A DNA stretch of 23,241 bases from positions 1-23,241 of the forward strand of contig DATBZS010000019.1 in the NCBI GenBank assembly GCA_036513075.1, read 5' to 3'. This DNA is from Bog-756 sp036513075 (GTDB taxonomy: Bacteria; Actinomycetota; Acidimicrobiia; Acidimicrobiales; RAAP-2). Shown piece by piece: positions 13,856-21,934 of the stretch; the first letter of the stretch is position 1; each line of letters opens with the position of its first letter. The notes beneath the pieces were generated by a model. The model did not search any database. It was not told where the DNA came from and worked only from the letters and a program-made list of their open reading frames with translations. The position numbers and the translations under genes were made by a program.

Positions 13856-15118
13856 ATGGCCGACCTCCTGACGCCCGTGGACGAGCAGTCGCTGGTCCTA
13901 CGGTTCGGGTCGACGCGGCGGCTCACCGACCAACTGGCTGTGCCGCTGTCCGCCGAGGACCAGACCGTGCAGTCGATGCCCGACGTGAGCCCCACCAAGT
14001 GGCACCGGGCCCACACCTCGTGGTTTTTCGAGACCTTCCTGCTGGTGCCCTCGCTGGACGACTACCAGATCTTCCACCCGGAGTTCGGCTACCTGTTCAA
14101 CTCGTACTACGTCGGAGTGGGCGACCGGTACCCCCGCGCCGACCGTGGCCTGGTGTCACGGCCAGGCATCATCGAGGTCGCCGACTACCGGCGTCACGTC
14201 GACGTCCAGATGGGAATGCTCCTGAACTCCGGGCTCGACCCCGAGGTCGCCATCCTCGTCGAGCTGGGTATCCAACATGAGCAGCAGCATCAGGAGCTGC
14301 TGCTCATGGACATCAAACACGTCCTCTCCCGGAACCCGATGCTGCCCGTCTACCTGCCGTTGCACCTGCCCGGACCGGAATCGACGACGCCCGCCACCTG
14401 GACGGAACACCCCGGTGGTCCGGTGGAGATCGGACACGCCGGAGGCAGCTTCGGGTTCGACAACGAGTTCCCGCGCCACCGGGTCCACCTCGAGCCCTTC
14501 GCCCTCGCCGACCGCACCGTCACCTGCGGCGAGTGGATGGACTTCATCGAAGACGGCGGCTATCGGCGTCCCGAGTTGTGGCTGTCCGACGGGTGGGCCA
14601 CGGTCGAGGCCGATGGGTGGGAGGCACCGCTGTACTGGGAGGACCGGGACGGCGGGTGGCGGGAGTTCACCCTGGCCGGTGAGGTGCCGGTGGACCCCTC
14701 CCGACCGGTCTGCCACGTCAGCTACTACGAAGCCAATGCCTTCGCCCGTTGGGCCGGTCTCCGGCTGCCCACTGAGGACGAGTGGGAGGTGGTGAGCACC
14801 ACCCGGGTCGCCGATGCGCCCGACAGTCACCTCCTCGACACGCTCGTCCTCCACCCGTCCCCCACTCCAGGCGGTTCGGCCCCACCGTTCGGCGACGTCT
14901 GGCAGTGGACCTCCTCGGCCTACAGCCCCTACCCGGGGTTCGCCCCCGAGTCCGGCGCCGTCGGCGAGTACAACGGCAAGTTCATGGTGAGCCAGTACGT
15001 GCTGCGAGGCGGCTCGTGCGTCACCCCGGCCGACCACATCCGACCCACCTACCGGAACTTCTTCCCGCCGTCGGCCCGCTGGGCCTTCAGCGGGCTCCGG
15101 CTGGCGCGTAACGCCTGA
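13856..15118 (+). CDS. egtB: Ergothioneine biosynthesis sulfoxide synthase EgtB
   Basis: The 420-residue product has an N-terminal DinB-like domain with the iron ligands: the His in KWHRAHTSWFFETF (His50/His53 region) and HEQQHQELLLMDIKH (His141, His145). A C-terminal formylglycine-generating-enzyme-like domain follows (FDNEFPRHRVHLEPF, LPTEDEWEV, VWQWTSSAYSPYPGF, VGEYNGKFM, VLRGGSCVTP, RNFFPPSARWAFSGLRLAR). EgtB joins the sulfur of cysteine or gamma-glutamylcysteine to hercynine with O2 and Fe(II). AGAAGGAG six bases upstream fixes ATG 13856. egtD follows after 56 bases. egtA, egtC and egtE are absent here; the C-terminal motifs recall EgtB from two-gene egtBD clusters of other phyla, where cysteine-type substrates are plausible (inference). 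Confidence 0.93.
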   Translation: MADLLTPVDEQSLVLRFGSTRRLTDQLAVPLSAEDQTVQSMPDVSPTKWHRAHTSWFFETFLLVPSLDDYQIFHPEFGYLFNSYYVGVGDRYPRADRGLVSRPGIIEVADYRRHVDVQMGMLLNSGLDPEVAILVELGIQHEQQHQELLLMDIKHVLSRNPMLPVYLPLHLPGPESTTPATWTEHPGGPVEIGHAGGSFGFDNEFPRHRVHLEPFALADRTVTCGEWMDFIEDGGYRRPELWLSDGWATVEADGWEAPLYWEDRDGGWREFTLAGEVPVDPSRPVCHVSYYEANAFARWAGLRLPTEDEWEVVSTTRVADAPDSHLLDTLVLHPSPTPGGSAPPFGDVWQWTSSAYSPYPGFAPESGAVGEYNGKFMVSQYVLRGGSCVTPADHIRPTYRNFFPPSARWAFSGLRLARNA

Positions 15119-15174
15119 CCCGGCAGCCGGGACGGCACCGTGCGGCACACCGTCCCCCGACCCCACCGGAGCCC

Positions 15175-16155
15175 ATGGACACACTGATCCCCCCGACCAT
15201 CGATGTGCACCTCACACCGGCCGACCTGAGGGCCGCCATGGAGGCCGATGTCCGCGCCGGCCTCTCGACCACCCCCAAGGAGCTTCCGCCCGTCTACTTC
15301 TACGACGACCGGGGCAGCCGGCTCTTCGACGACATCACCCGCCTGCCCGAGTACTACCCCACCCGGGCCGAGCGCTCCATCCTCGAATCCCACGCCGGCG
15401 ACATGGTGCGGGCCGCCGGGGCCGACGTCCTGGTGGAGCTGGGGGCCGGCACCTGCGACAAGTCGCGGATCCTGCTCGACGCCATGCGCGACAACGGGTG
15501 CCTCGGGTCGTATGTGCCCCTCGACGTCAGCGACACCACGTTGTGGGAGGCGGCCACATCGTTGTCCGAGTCCTACCCGGGACTGACGGTGCGGGCGGTG
15601 GTCGGCGACTTCCACAGCCACCTGGACCGCCTCGACGCCCCGGGCCGGCGGCTGATCGCCTTTCTGGGCGGCACCATCGGCAACTTCCATCCGGGGGAGC
15701 GGAAGGAGTTCCTGGCCGGACTCGTCGACACCATGCGCCCCGGCGACCGGTTCCTACTGGGAACCGACGTGATCAAGGACCGCGCCCGCCTCAGAGCGGC
15801 GTACGACGACTCCGCTGGAATCACCGCTGAGTTCAACCGGAACGTGCTGCATGTCCTCAACCGTGAGCTGGGGGCCGACTTCGCCGCCGAGCGGTTCGCC
15901 CACGTGGCCCGGTGGAACGAGTCCGAGCACCGCATCGAGATGTGGCTGCGGTCGCTCGACGACACCAGTGTCCACATCGCCGACCTCGGCCTCGACATCT
16001 CGTTCGCGGCAGGCGAGGAGATGCTGACCGAGATCAGCACCAAGTTCTCGCTCGACGCCCTCCGTGACGAGCTCGAGGCCTCCGGCCTCGTGGTCGACAC
16101 CTCGTGGGTGGCGGCGGGCGACGAGTTCGTGCTGACCCTGGCCCGCCTGCCCTGA
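15175..16155 (+). CDS. egtD: L-histidine N(alpha)-methyltransferase EgtD
   Basis: The 326-residue product carries the EgtD/DUF2260-type methyltransferase features: YFYDDRGSRLFDDITRLPEY followed by YPTRAER (41-67), SAM motif I VELGAGTCDKSRILL (87-101), YVPLDVSD (113-120), FLGGTIGNFHPGE (163-175), LLGTDVIKD, and EIRTEFS-like EISTKFS near the end. It trimethylates histidine to hercynine with three SAM molecules, the first step of ergothioneine synthesis, and supplies the substrate of EgtB encoded just upstream. The ATG at 15175 has only a weak CCGGAG ahead; no better start exists close by. Length is that expected of the family. Placement after egtB on the same strand with a short gap implies one operon. 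Confidence 0.94.
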   Translation: MDTLIPPTIDVHLTPADLRAAMEADVRAGLSTTPKELPPVYFYDDRGSRLFDDITRLPEYYPTRAERSILESHAGDMVRAAGADVLVELGAGTCDKSRILLDAMRDNGCLGSYVPLDVSDTTLWEAATSLSESYPGLTVRAVVGDFHSHLDRLDAPGRRLIAFLGGTIGNFHPGERKEFLAGLVDTMRPGDRFLLGTDVIKDRARLRAAYDDSAGITAEFNRNVLHVLNRELGADFAAERFAHVARWNESEHRIEMWLRSLDDTSVHIADLGLDISFAAGEEMLTEISTKFSLDALRDELEASGLVVDTSWVAAGDEFVLTLARLP

Positions 16156-16241
16156 CGCCGGGGCCGTGCTGGCCCCACGACCTGGCCCATCGGCACGTCG
16201 ACGACGGGAACACGCCGGACAATGCCGGCGTTGCAAGCGGC

Positions 16242-16532
16242 ATGACCATCCGAGCGACATGGAATGGGGCCGTGCTGGCAGAGAGTGATGCGACCGTGGT
16301 CGTCGAGGGGAACCACTACTTCCCTCCGGCCGACGTCCACACCGAATTCTTCGAGCCGAGCGGCACCCACACGCTGTGTCCCTGGAAGGGAACAGCCAGC
16401 TATCGGAGCGTGGTGGTGAACGGCGACCGCAATGCCGATGCCGCCTGGTACTACCCCGATCCCAAGGAGGCAGCCGCCGAGATCACCGACCGGGTGGCCT
16501 TCTGGAAGGGCGTGACGGTCGAGGAGGTCTGA
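16242..16532 (+). CDS. DUF427 family protein
   Basis: This 96-residue protein matches the DUF427 pattern: IRATWNGAVLAESDATVVVE, NHYFPPADVHTEFFEPS, THTLCPWKGTASYRSVVVNG and AAWYYPDPKEAAAEITDRVA. The family is a small cytosolic beta-rich (tent-like) fold whose biochemical role is unknown; the conserved CPWKG loop and the HxE pair are probable functional residues. The frame is open upstream, but family similarity begins at ATG 16242; the ribosome site (AAGCGG) is weak. It lies 86 bases after egtD on the same strand and may be read through from it. It converges with rlmB, leaving a 32-base gap in which GACAC and GTGTC could form a loose hairpin. Confidence 0.85.
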   Translation: MTIRATWNGAVLAESDATVVVEGNHYFPPADVHTEFFEPSGTHTLCPWKGTASYRSVVVNGDRNADAAWYYPDPKEAAAEITDRVAFWKGVTVEEV

Positions 16533-16564
16533 CCTCGGGGACACGGGCGGCGCCTCCGGGGGTG

Positions 16565-17578
16565 TCAGTTGCCGGCGGCGGACCGCTGTCGGGACACGTC
16601 GAAGCACGCGATGGCACCGGCCGTGGCGACGTTGAGCGACGAAAGTGTGCCGTGCTGGGGAATGGCAGCCAGCTCGTCGCACCGCTTGCGGGTCAGGGCG
16701 GCGAGGCCCGAGCCCTCCGAGCCCAGGACCAGCGCCACCGGCTGGTCACCCAGCGGCAGTTCATAGAGCGAGTTCGCCGCTTCCCCTACCAGGCCCACCG
16801 TGACCACGCCCAGTGCGGCCAGCTGCTGGAGGGCCGTCGGCACTCCGGCCACCAGGGCCATGGGCAGATACTCGATGGCACCGGCCGCCACCTTGGCCAC
16901 CGTGGGCGACAGGTGGGCCGAACGGTGGCGGGGCAGGACAATGCCGGTCACCCCGGCGCACTCGGCGCTGCGAAGGACCGCCCCCAGGTTGCGGGGGTCG
17001 GTGATGCCGTCGAGTACCAGCAGGAACGGCAGGCGGCCCCGCTTGGTGGGCTGGCACAGGTCGTCGAGCGCAGTCTCGGAGATCGGCCTGGCCAGCGCCA
17101 CCACCCCCTGGGACCCGTCGGTGTGGGCTGCAGCATCCAGACGCTTCCGGGACACGTACTCGACCTTGACGCGGCGGCGAGTGGCCAGTGCTTCGATGTC
17201 GTTCAGGATCTCGGCGGCGTCCATCCCCTCGGCCATCAGCAGTGAGGTCACCGGTCGCCGCCCGGCGCTCAACAGCTCGCGCACTGCTTGGCGGCCCTCC
17301 ACCTGGTCGCCACCCAGTCCGACCTGCTTGGGGCCACGCCGCACCGGACCGTCCGATGCGCCACCCGGGCCGCGGCCGCGGTCGTTGACCGGGGACCGGC
17401 GGGCTCCCCGGACCGGTGCAGTCCCCCGGCCGGTCCGTCCGCCGGCGGCATCCTTGGCCTTCATCCAGGCCGCCTTGGCCTCGGTCCCCTTCGCCTTGGG
17501 CGCGCCCCGGGCGCCGCCCTTCGGCGCAGGTGCCCGGGACCGCTTGCCCCGCCCACCGCCGGCTGGTGCTGCGCTCAT
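16565..17578 (-). CDS. rlmB: SpoU/TrmH-family RNA 2'-O-methyltransferase, RlmB-like
   Basis: The 337-residue product has a disordered Lys/Arg/Gly/Ala-rich N-terminus of about 85 residues. The substrate-binding domain (VEGRQAVRELLSAGRRPVTS) comes next, then the knotted SPOUT domain with motif 1 DPRNLGAVLRSAECAG (194-209), motif 2 LVLGSEGSGL (283-292) and motif 3 IPQHGTLSSLNVATAGAI (306-323). RlmB methylates the 2'-OH of a guanosine in 23S rRNA; the exact target here is not shown. The ATG at 17578 overlaps the ispF stop (ATGA). It ends the carD-ispD-ispF-rlmB run; in mycobacteria cysS sits between ispF and the rlmB homologue, and it is absent here. The basic extension is normal in actinobacterial members and may bind RNA. 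Confidence 0.9.
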   Translation of the reverse strand: MSAAPAGGGRGKRSRAPAPKGGARGAPKAKGTEAKAAWMKAKDAAGGRTGRGTAPVRGARRSPVNDRGRGPGGASDGPVRRGPKQVGLGGDQVEGRQAVRELLSAGRRPVTSLLMAEGMDAAEILNDIEALATRRRVKVEYVSRKRLDAAAHTDGSQGVVALARPISETALDDLCQPTKRGRLPFLLVLDGITDPRNLGAVLRSAECAGVTGIVLPRHRSAHLSPTVAKVAAGAIEYLPMALVAGVPTALQQLAALGVVTVGLVGEAANSLYELPLGDQPVALVLGSEGSGLAALTRKRCDELAAIPQHGTLSSLNVATAGAIACFDVSRQRSAAGN

Positions 17579-18111
17579 CGGTCCTCCCCGTCGCCGGGCT
17601 CCACCGGTCCGGCCAGGTCGTCCCCGCTCAGCAGCACGACGGCGGTACAGGCGATCCCCTCGGCCCGGCCCAGCGCCCCGAGGCCCTCGGCCCGGGTGGC
17701 TTTCACGTTGACCGGAGCGCCGAGCGCGACGGACAGGAGCCCGACCATGCGGTCCACATGGGGCGCCAGGCGGGGTCGTTCGGCGATCACGGTGCAGTCG
17801 GCGTTGACCGGGACCCAACCCGCACCGGCGGCCAGGGTCACGACCCGGCGGAGGAGGTCGAGGGAGTCGGCACCGTGCCATTGCGGGTCGGTGTCGGGCA
17901 TGTGGCGCCCGAGGTCGCCGAGCCCGGCGGCACCCAGCACGGCATCGGCGATGGCGTGGGCCACCGCGTCGGCGTCGCTGTGGCCGGCCAGGCCCGGCAC
18001 GCCCTCGCCCGACAGGTCGACGCCGCCCAGCACCAGTCGCCTGTCGGGGTCGTCGCTGAACGGGTGGATGTCGGTGCCCTGACCCACCCGCAGGCGGGGC
18101 TGGGCGGTCAC
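17575..18111 (-). CDS. ispF: 2-C-methyl-D-erythritol 2,4-cyclodiphosphate synthase
   Basis: The 178-residue product shows the IspF metal site: Asp14 and His16 in GTDIHPF, and His52 in HSDADAVAHAIADAVLGAAG. It also has GDLGRHMPDTDPQWHGADS and a C-terminal VNVKATRAEGLGALGRAEGI. IspF is a cytosolic homotrimer of the MEP isoprenoid pathway, converting CDP-ME 2-phosphate to the cyclic diphosphate with loss of CMP. The GTG start overlaps the ispD stop (GTGA, 18108-18111), and the stop overlaps the rlmB start (ATGA), so translation is coupled on both sides. There is a short Asp/Gly/Pro-rich tail after the family end, slightly longer than usual (about 160 residues). Confidence 0.95.
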   Translation of the reverse strand: MTAQPRLRVGQGTDIHPFSDDPDRRLVLGGVDLSGEGVPGLAGHSDADAVAHAIADAVLGAAGLGDLGRHMPDTDPQWHGADSLDLLRRVVTLAAGAGWVPVNADCTVIAERPRLAPHVDRMVGLLSVALGAPVNVKATRAEGLGALGRAEGIACTAVVLLSGDDLAGPVEPGDGEDR

Positions 18112-18776
18112 CGCTGCGCTCCGGCCAGCAGGGCTTCGGCCAGGGCCAGGTCCTCGGGCCGGGTCAGTTTGAGGTTGCGTGGGTCGCCTACAACGGCGGC
18201 CACGACCAAGCCGGCCGCCTCCAGTAGCCCGGCATCGTCGGTGGCGTCACCCGCGCCGGCATGGGCGGCCCGGAGCGCGTCGGCGGCGAAGGCCTGGGGG
18301 GTTTGTACGGCCAGCAGGCCCTCGCGGTCGACGGTGGCCACCACCCGGCCGGCGTCCACCCGCTTCAGGGTGTCGGTCACCGGCACCACGGGGACGGCAC
18401 CGTCGACGTCGCCGGCCCGCACGGCGTCGACGACCGCCGAAAAGAGGTCGTCACCAGCCAGTGGCCGGGCGGCGTCGTGGACCACGATGACCTCGGCGTC
18501 GGACGGGACGGCGGCCAGACCGGCCCGGACCGAGTCGGCACGGGTCACCCCGCCGGGAACCACGCAGGTGGCGCCCAAGGCGTCCTCACCCGTCGACCCG
18601 GGTACCGGGATCGACACGTCGTCGGCATCGTCGGAGTCGGGAGCCGGTACCACCAGGACGACCCCATCGGCCACCGAGCGGGCGGCGCGCACCGACCAGG
18701 AGGCGACCGGGTGCCCGGCCAGAGGGAGGAACTGCTTGCGGCCGCCGAACCGTCGGCCCGAGCCGCCGGCCACCAC
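18108..18776 (-). CDS. ispD: 2-C-methyl-D-erythritol 4-phosphate cytidylyltransferase (start uncertain, perhaps CTG at 18806)
   Basis: From the GTG at 18776 the product is 222 residues. It has the nucleotidyltransferase loop VAGGSGRRFGGRKQFLPLAG, VVHDAARPL, VPVTDTLKRV, LLAVQTPQAF and DDAGLLEAAG, as expected for IspD (MEP + CTP to CDP-ME). That GTG lies inside the first beta-strand: the frame upstream reads RTGPVWAI before VVAGG, which is the normal IspD N-terminus. No ATG, GTG or TTG occurs in this frame for over 100 bases upstream. A CTG at 18806-18804 overlaps the carD stop (CTGA), matching the overlap style of the other genes in the operon, and would add ten residues. I favour the CTG start but give the conservative coordinate. 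Confidence 0.9.
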   Translation of the reverse strand: MVAGGSGRRFGGRKQFLPLAGHPVASWSVRAARSVADGVVLVVPAPDSDDADDVSIPVPGSTGEDALGATCVVPGGVTRADSVRAGLAAVPSDAEVIVVHDAARPLAGDDLFSAVVDAVRAGDVDGAVPVVPVTDTLKRVDAGRVVATVDREGLLAVQTPQAFAADALRAAHAGAGDATDDAGLLEAAGLVVAAVVGDPRNLKLTRPEDLALAEALLAGAQR

Positions 18777-18802
18777 GATGGCCCAGACGGGCCCCGTTCG
18801 GC

Positions 18803-19279
18803 TCAGGGCAGCGCCTCGTTGAGGCGGACCTCGGCGGTCTCCTCGTCGACCCCGAGGGCGAAGGTGAGCTCGGAAACCAGGATCTGGCGGGCCCGGCTGA
18901 GCATGCGCTTCTCGCCGGCCGACAGGCCCTTGTCTTTGTCGCGGATGGAGAGGTTCCGGACCACTTCGGCCACCTGGTAGATGTCACCCGACCGGAGCTT
19001 CTCGGAGTGATTCTTGTAACGACGGGACCAGTTGGTCGGCATCCGTGCCTCCTTCTTGCGGAGCACGGCGAAGACCTCCTCGACCTCCTCGTCGTTGATC
19101 ACCTCGCGCAGCCCGACGCCGTCCGTGTTATCGGCCGGCACCATGAGGGTGAGGTCGCCGTAGGCGAGCCGGAGCACGAGGTACTCCTGCTTCTTGCCGA
19201 AGGCCTCTTTGGTCTCGCGTCGTTCGACTACTGCCGCGCCGTGGTGCGGATAGACGACCTTGTCACCGATGTCGAACAC
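18803..19279 (-). CDS. carD: CarD-family RNA polymerase-binding transcription regulator
   Basis: The 158-residue product has the N-terminal Tudor-like RNAP-interacting domain (IGDKVVYPHHGAAVVERRE, LVLRLAYGDLTLMVPADN) and a helical DNA-binding domain with NWSRRYKNHSEKL. Trp84 corresponds to the tryptophan that wedges into the upstream edge of the transcription bubble in mycobacteria. CarD binds the RNAP beta subunit and stabilises open complexes, especially at rRNA promoters, and is essential in mycobacteria. The GTG at 19279 has AGGAGG five bases upstream, a strong site. An extended -10 promoter lies about 65 bases upstream. It leads the ispD-ispF-rlmB operon. Confidence 0.96.
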   Translation of the reverse strand: MFDIGDKVVYPHHGAAVVERRETKEAFGKKQEYLVLRLAYGDLTLMVPADNTDGVGLREVINDEEVEEVFAVLRKKEARMPTNWSRRYKNHSEKLRSGDIYQVAEVVRNLSIRDKDKGLSAGEKRMLSRARQILVSELTFALGVDEETAEVRLNEALP

Positions 19280-19349
19280 CGTTCCTCCTGGCGTTGCGGT
19301 GCGGAACCGGGGCTGGTGAGCGACATCCGGTCTGCTGGGGAGAGCACAC

Positions 19350-19358
19350 TATTCTACC
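19350..19358 (-). promoter_or_regulatory. carD: Extended -10 promoter of carD operon
   Basis: Minus strand TGGTAGAAT is an extended -10 (TGn plus TAGAAT, five of six to consensus). No clear -35 is present 17 bases further up, as is common with extended -10 promoters. Transcription would start near 19343, giving a leader of about 64 nt before GTG 19279. Confidence 0.6.
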
Positions 19359-19381
19359 AGGCCCGGGGTGGGGCTCAGGCT

Positions 19382-19396
19382 GGGCCCACCGGGCCC
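19382..19396 (-). terminator. Hairpin after disA
   Basis: GGGCCC-ACC-GGGCCC forms a 6-base GC stem with a 3-base loop, nine bases past the disA stop and upstream of the carD promoter. There is no T-run, so at most a weak or pausing terminator. Confidence 0.4.
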
Positions 19397-19404
19397 GTCC
19401 GTAC

Positions 19405-20496
19405 CTACTGGTACCGCTCGAAGATACTGGCCTCGGCCAGGCGTGCCAGGCCCTCCTTGACCGAGGTGGCCCGGGTCTGGCCCACCCCCTCCACCTTCTC
19501 GAGCTCGGCCAACGAGGCCCGCATGATGTGCTGGAGATTGACGAAGCGGTCGACGATCCGCTCGATGATGGTGTCGGACAGCCGGGGCAGGTGGTGCAGG
19601 AGCCGGTAACCGCGGGGCTCGATGCCCGACTCGGCGTCGTGGAAGGACCCCGGCAGCCGGAGGATCGACGCCACCCGGTTCGGATTGCGCAGCTCGTCCG
19701 ACGACAGGTTGGCCAGCTGCTCGACGACCCACTCCTCGAAGGCGGGCCGGTCGGCGGCCTCTTCGGGTGACATCACGCAGTAGTCGCGGACCACCAGATC
19801 GAGGGCCCGGGCCACGCCGTCCACCAGCTCGGCCGACTGCAGGCCCACCAGGCGCCCGTCTTCGCCCAGCTCGACCAGGTAGCCGTCGACCTCCTCACCG
19901 ATGCGCAGGACCATCTCGGCGGCCTGGATCACGTGCACGACGTCGCCCACCGACACCGTGTCCTCGACCTCGAGGATGGACAGGTTGCCCAACGCCACAT
20001 CGAACCGGGCGCGGAAGCGCTGCATGGTGGCCAACGCCTGGTCCGTCCGGTCGTGCAGCCATCCGGTCGGCTGCACGGTGTGCTTGAGGTCATTGCGGTA
20101 GACGGCGATGACCGACATGGCGGCCGACACCGACAGGACGGGCACGTCGATCGAACGGGCCACCCGTTCCGCCGTCCGGTGCCGGGTGCCGGTCTCGGTG
20201 GTCGGGATGGAGGCCTCCGGCATCAGGTGGACGTTGGCCCGGGCGATCCGGGAGGCGTCCGAGGCCACGATGATCGCCCCGTCCATCTTGGCCAGCTCGC
20301 TCAGGCGCTGCGGGCTGAACTCCGAGTCGAGCAGGAAGCCACCCGAACAGATGGAGAGCACGTCGGGACCGTCGCCGATCACCACCAGACCGCCCCGCTT
20401 GGCCCGCAGGATGCGGTCCAGGCCCTCGCGTAGGGGTCGACCCGGGGCCACCATGGCCAGTGCCTCGCTCATGGCCGCGTTCTGGCGTGTGGTCAC
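19405..20496 (-). CDS. disA: DNA integrity scanning diadenylate cyclase DisA
   Basis: The 363-residue product has the DAC domain with LAKMDGAIIVASDASRIARA (DGA at 72-74) and TGTRHRTAERVA (RHR at 105-107), the two ATP-binding motifs. A linker helix domain follows, then a C-terminal helix-hairpin-helix DNA-binding domain (LEKVEGVGQTRATSVKEGLA). DisA makes cyclic di-AMP from two ATP and is slowed by branched DNA. The GTG at 20496 lies 46 bases after the radA stop and gives family length (about 360); an ATG at 20472 is the alternative. Neither has a strong ribosome site. radA-disA adjacency is conserved in actinobacteria and firmicutes, and suggests co-transcription. Confidence 0.95.
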   Translation of the reverse strand: MTTRQNAAMSEALAMVAPGRPLREGLDRILRAKRGGLVVIGDGPDVLSICSGGFLLDSEFSPQRLSELAKMDGAIIVASDASRIARANVHLMPEASIPTTETGTRHRTAERVARSIDVPVLSVSAAMSVIAVYRNDLKHTVQPTGWLHDRTDQALATMQRFRARFDVALGNLSILEVEDTVSVGDVVHVIQAAEMVLRIGEEVDGYLVELGEDGRLVGLQSAELVDGVARALDLVVRDYCVMSPEEAADRPAFEEWVVEQLANLSSDELRNPNRVASILRLPGSFHDAESGIEPRGYRLLHHLPRLSDTIIERIVDRFVNLQHIMRASLAELEKVEGVGQTRATSVKEGLARLAEASIFERYQ

Positions 20497-20542
20497 CCGG
20501 GAATCGTACCCGGCACCGTTCGGGCGCACCGGGGGGCGACGG

Positions 20543-21934
20543 TCACCGACCGGGCCCGTCGAGGCAACCGAACCGGCCCACGGCCTGGGCCACAGTGTCG
20601 GCACGGATCAACTCGACCCCGGGCGGCCCACCGGGGGCCGACGACGGGACCACCACTCGCGAGAACCCGAGACGGGCCGCCTCGTCGAGCCGACGCGGCA
20701 GGTTGGTGACCTGACGCACCTCGCCTGCCAGGCCGACCTCACCCACCGCGGCCAGGTCGGCCGGCAGGGCCACGCCGGTGGCGGCCGAGGCCACGGCGAG
20801 GGCGACGGCCAGGTCGGCCGCCGGCTCGGTCACCCGGATCCCACCGGCCACCGAGGCGAAGACGTCGACGGCGTGCATGGGCAGCCCGGCGTGACGTCCC
20901 AACACGGCAAGGGTCATCACCAGGCGCCCGCTGTCGAGTCCCACCACCGAGCGCTTGGGCTGGGCCTGGCCCATGGGGGCGACCAGGGCCTGCAGCTCGA
21001 CTATCAGGGTCCGTCTCCCCTGCAGGGCCGGCAGTACGACGCCACCGGGTACCCCGGTCAGGCGGTCGCCCAGGAGCAGGCGTCCCGGGTCGTCCACCCG
21101 GTTGAGCCCCTGGTCCCCCATCTCGAACAGGCCCAGCTCGCCGGTCGGGCCGAAGCGGTGCTTGACGGCCAGCAGTAGGCGCAGGGCGTGGTGGCGGTCG
21201 CCCTCAAAGCTGAGCACGGTGTCGACCATGTGCTCGAGTGCCCGGGGGCCGGCCAACGAGCCGTCCTTGGTGACGTGACCCACCAGCACGGTGGCGACCT
21301 GGCGGGCTTTGGCCAGTCCCACCAACTGGTCGGCGCACTCGCGGACCTGGCCGATCGACCCGGGCACACCGGTGGCCCGGCGCTCGCCCGGGGTAGCCGG
21401 GCCGATGGCCACGGCCTGGATCGAGTCGATCACGAGCAGGTCGGGATCGGACTCGACCACGGCGTTGATCACCTGACCGACGTCGGTGGCCGACAGGATC
21501 AGCAGCCCGGCAGGAACCGGCCCCAGGCGCTCGGCCCGCAAGCGCACCTGATGTGCCGACTCCTCGGCGGACACCAGCAGGACCCGGTGGCCGGCGGCCG
21601 ACCGGGCGGCCAGGACCTGGAGCAGCAGCGTCGACTTGCCGATCCCGGGTTCGCCCCCGAGGAGGGTGACCGATCCGGGGACGAGGCCCCCTGAAAGCAC
21701 GCGGTCGAACTCCTCCACGCCGGTCGGGACTGCGGCCGCCTCGGACACGTCCACCGAGGACAGGGGCACCGGCATACCCGACAGGTCGAGCTCGTCGATG
21801 GCCCGCACCAGCGGCCCGAGGGCCGCCTCCTCCACCAGGGTGTTCCACTCACCGCAGGTCGGGCACCGGCCCGCCCAGCGGGCGGTCGTCGAGCCGCAAT
21901 CGATGCAGCGGTGGCGCTTGGCCGTCTTTGCCAT
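20543..21934 (-). CDS. radA: DNA repair protein RadA (Sms)
   Basis: The 463-residue product has an N-terminal zinc finger (Cys10, Cys13, Cys24, Cys27), RecA-like ATPase with Walker A GGEPGIGKSTLL (93-104) and Walker B DLLVIDSIQAV, and the RadA-specific lysine motif in the form KHRFG (258-262) where KNRFG is usual. The C-terminal part is the Lon-like, probably proteolytically inactive domain (GLDSGRLVMTLAVLGRHAGL, DVFASVAGGIRVTEPAADLA). RadA is a hexameric helicase that drives branch migration in homologous recombination. ATG 21934 starts MAKTAKRHRC, the standard N-terminus; the long open frame upstream is not coding-like. It is followed by disA. Confidence 0.95.
   Translation of the reverse strand: MAKTAKRHRCIDCGSTTARWAGRCPTCGEWNTLVEEAALGPLVRAIDELDLSGMPVPLSSVDVSEAAAVPTGVEEFDRVLSGGLVPGSVTLLGGEPGIGKSTLLLQVLAARSAAGHRVLLVSAEESAHQVRLRAERLGPVPAGLLILSATDVGQVINAVVESDPDLLVIDSIQAVAIGPATPGERRATGVPGSIGQVRECADQLVGLAKARQVATVLVGHVTKDGSLAGPRALEHMVDTVLSFEGDRHHALRLLLAVKHRFGPTGELGLFEMGDQGLNRVDDPGRLLLGDRLTGVPGGVVLPALQGRRTLIVELQALVAPMGQAQPKRSVVGLDSGRLVMTLAVLGRHAGLPMHAVDVFASVAGGIRVTEPAADLAVALAVASAATGVALPADLAAVGEVGLAGEVRQVTNLPRRLDEAARLGFSRVVVPSSAPGGPPGVELIRADTVAQAVGRFGCLDGPGR

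Noticed and set aside
19280..20542. A cyclic di-AMP (ydaO-type) riboswitch near disA
   Set aside because: I looked in the gaps around disA and carD and saw none of the conserved blocks; only a promoter and a short hairpin are present.
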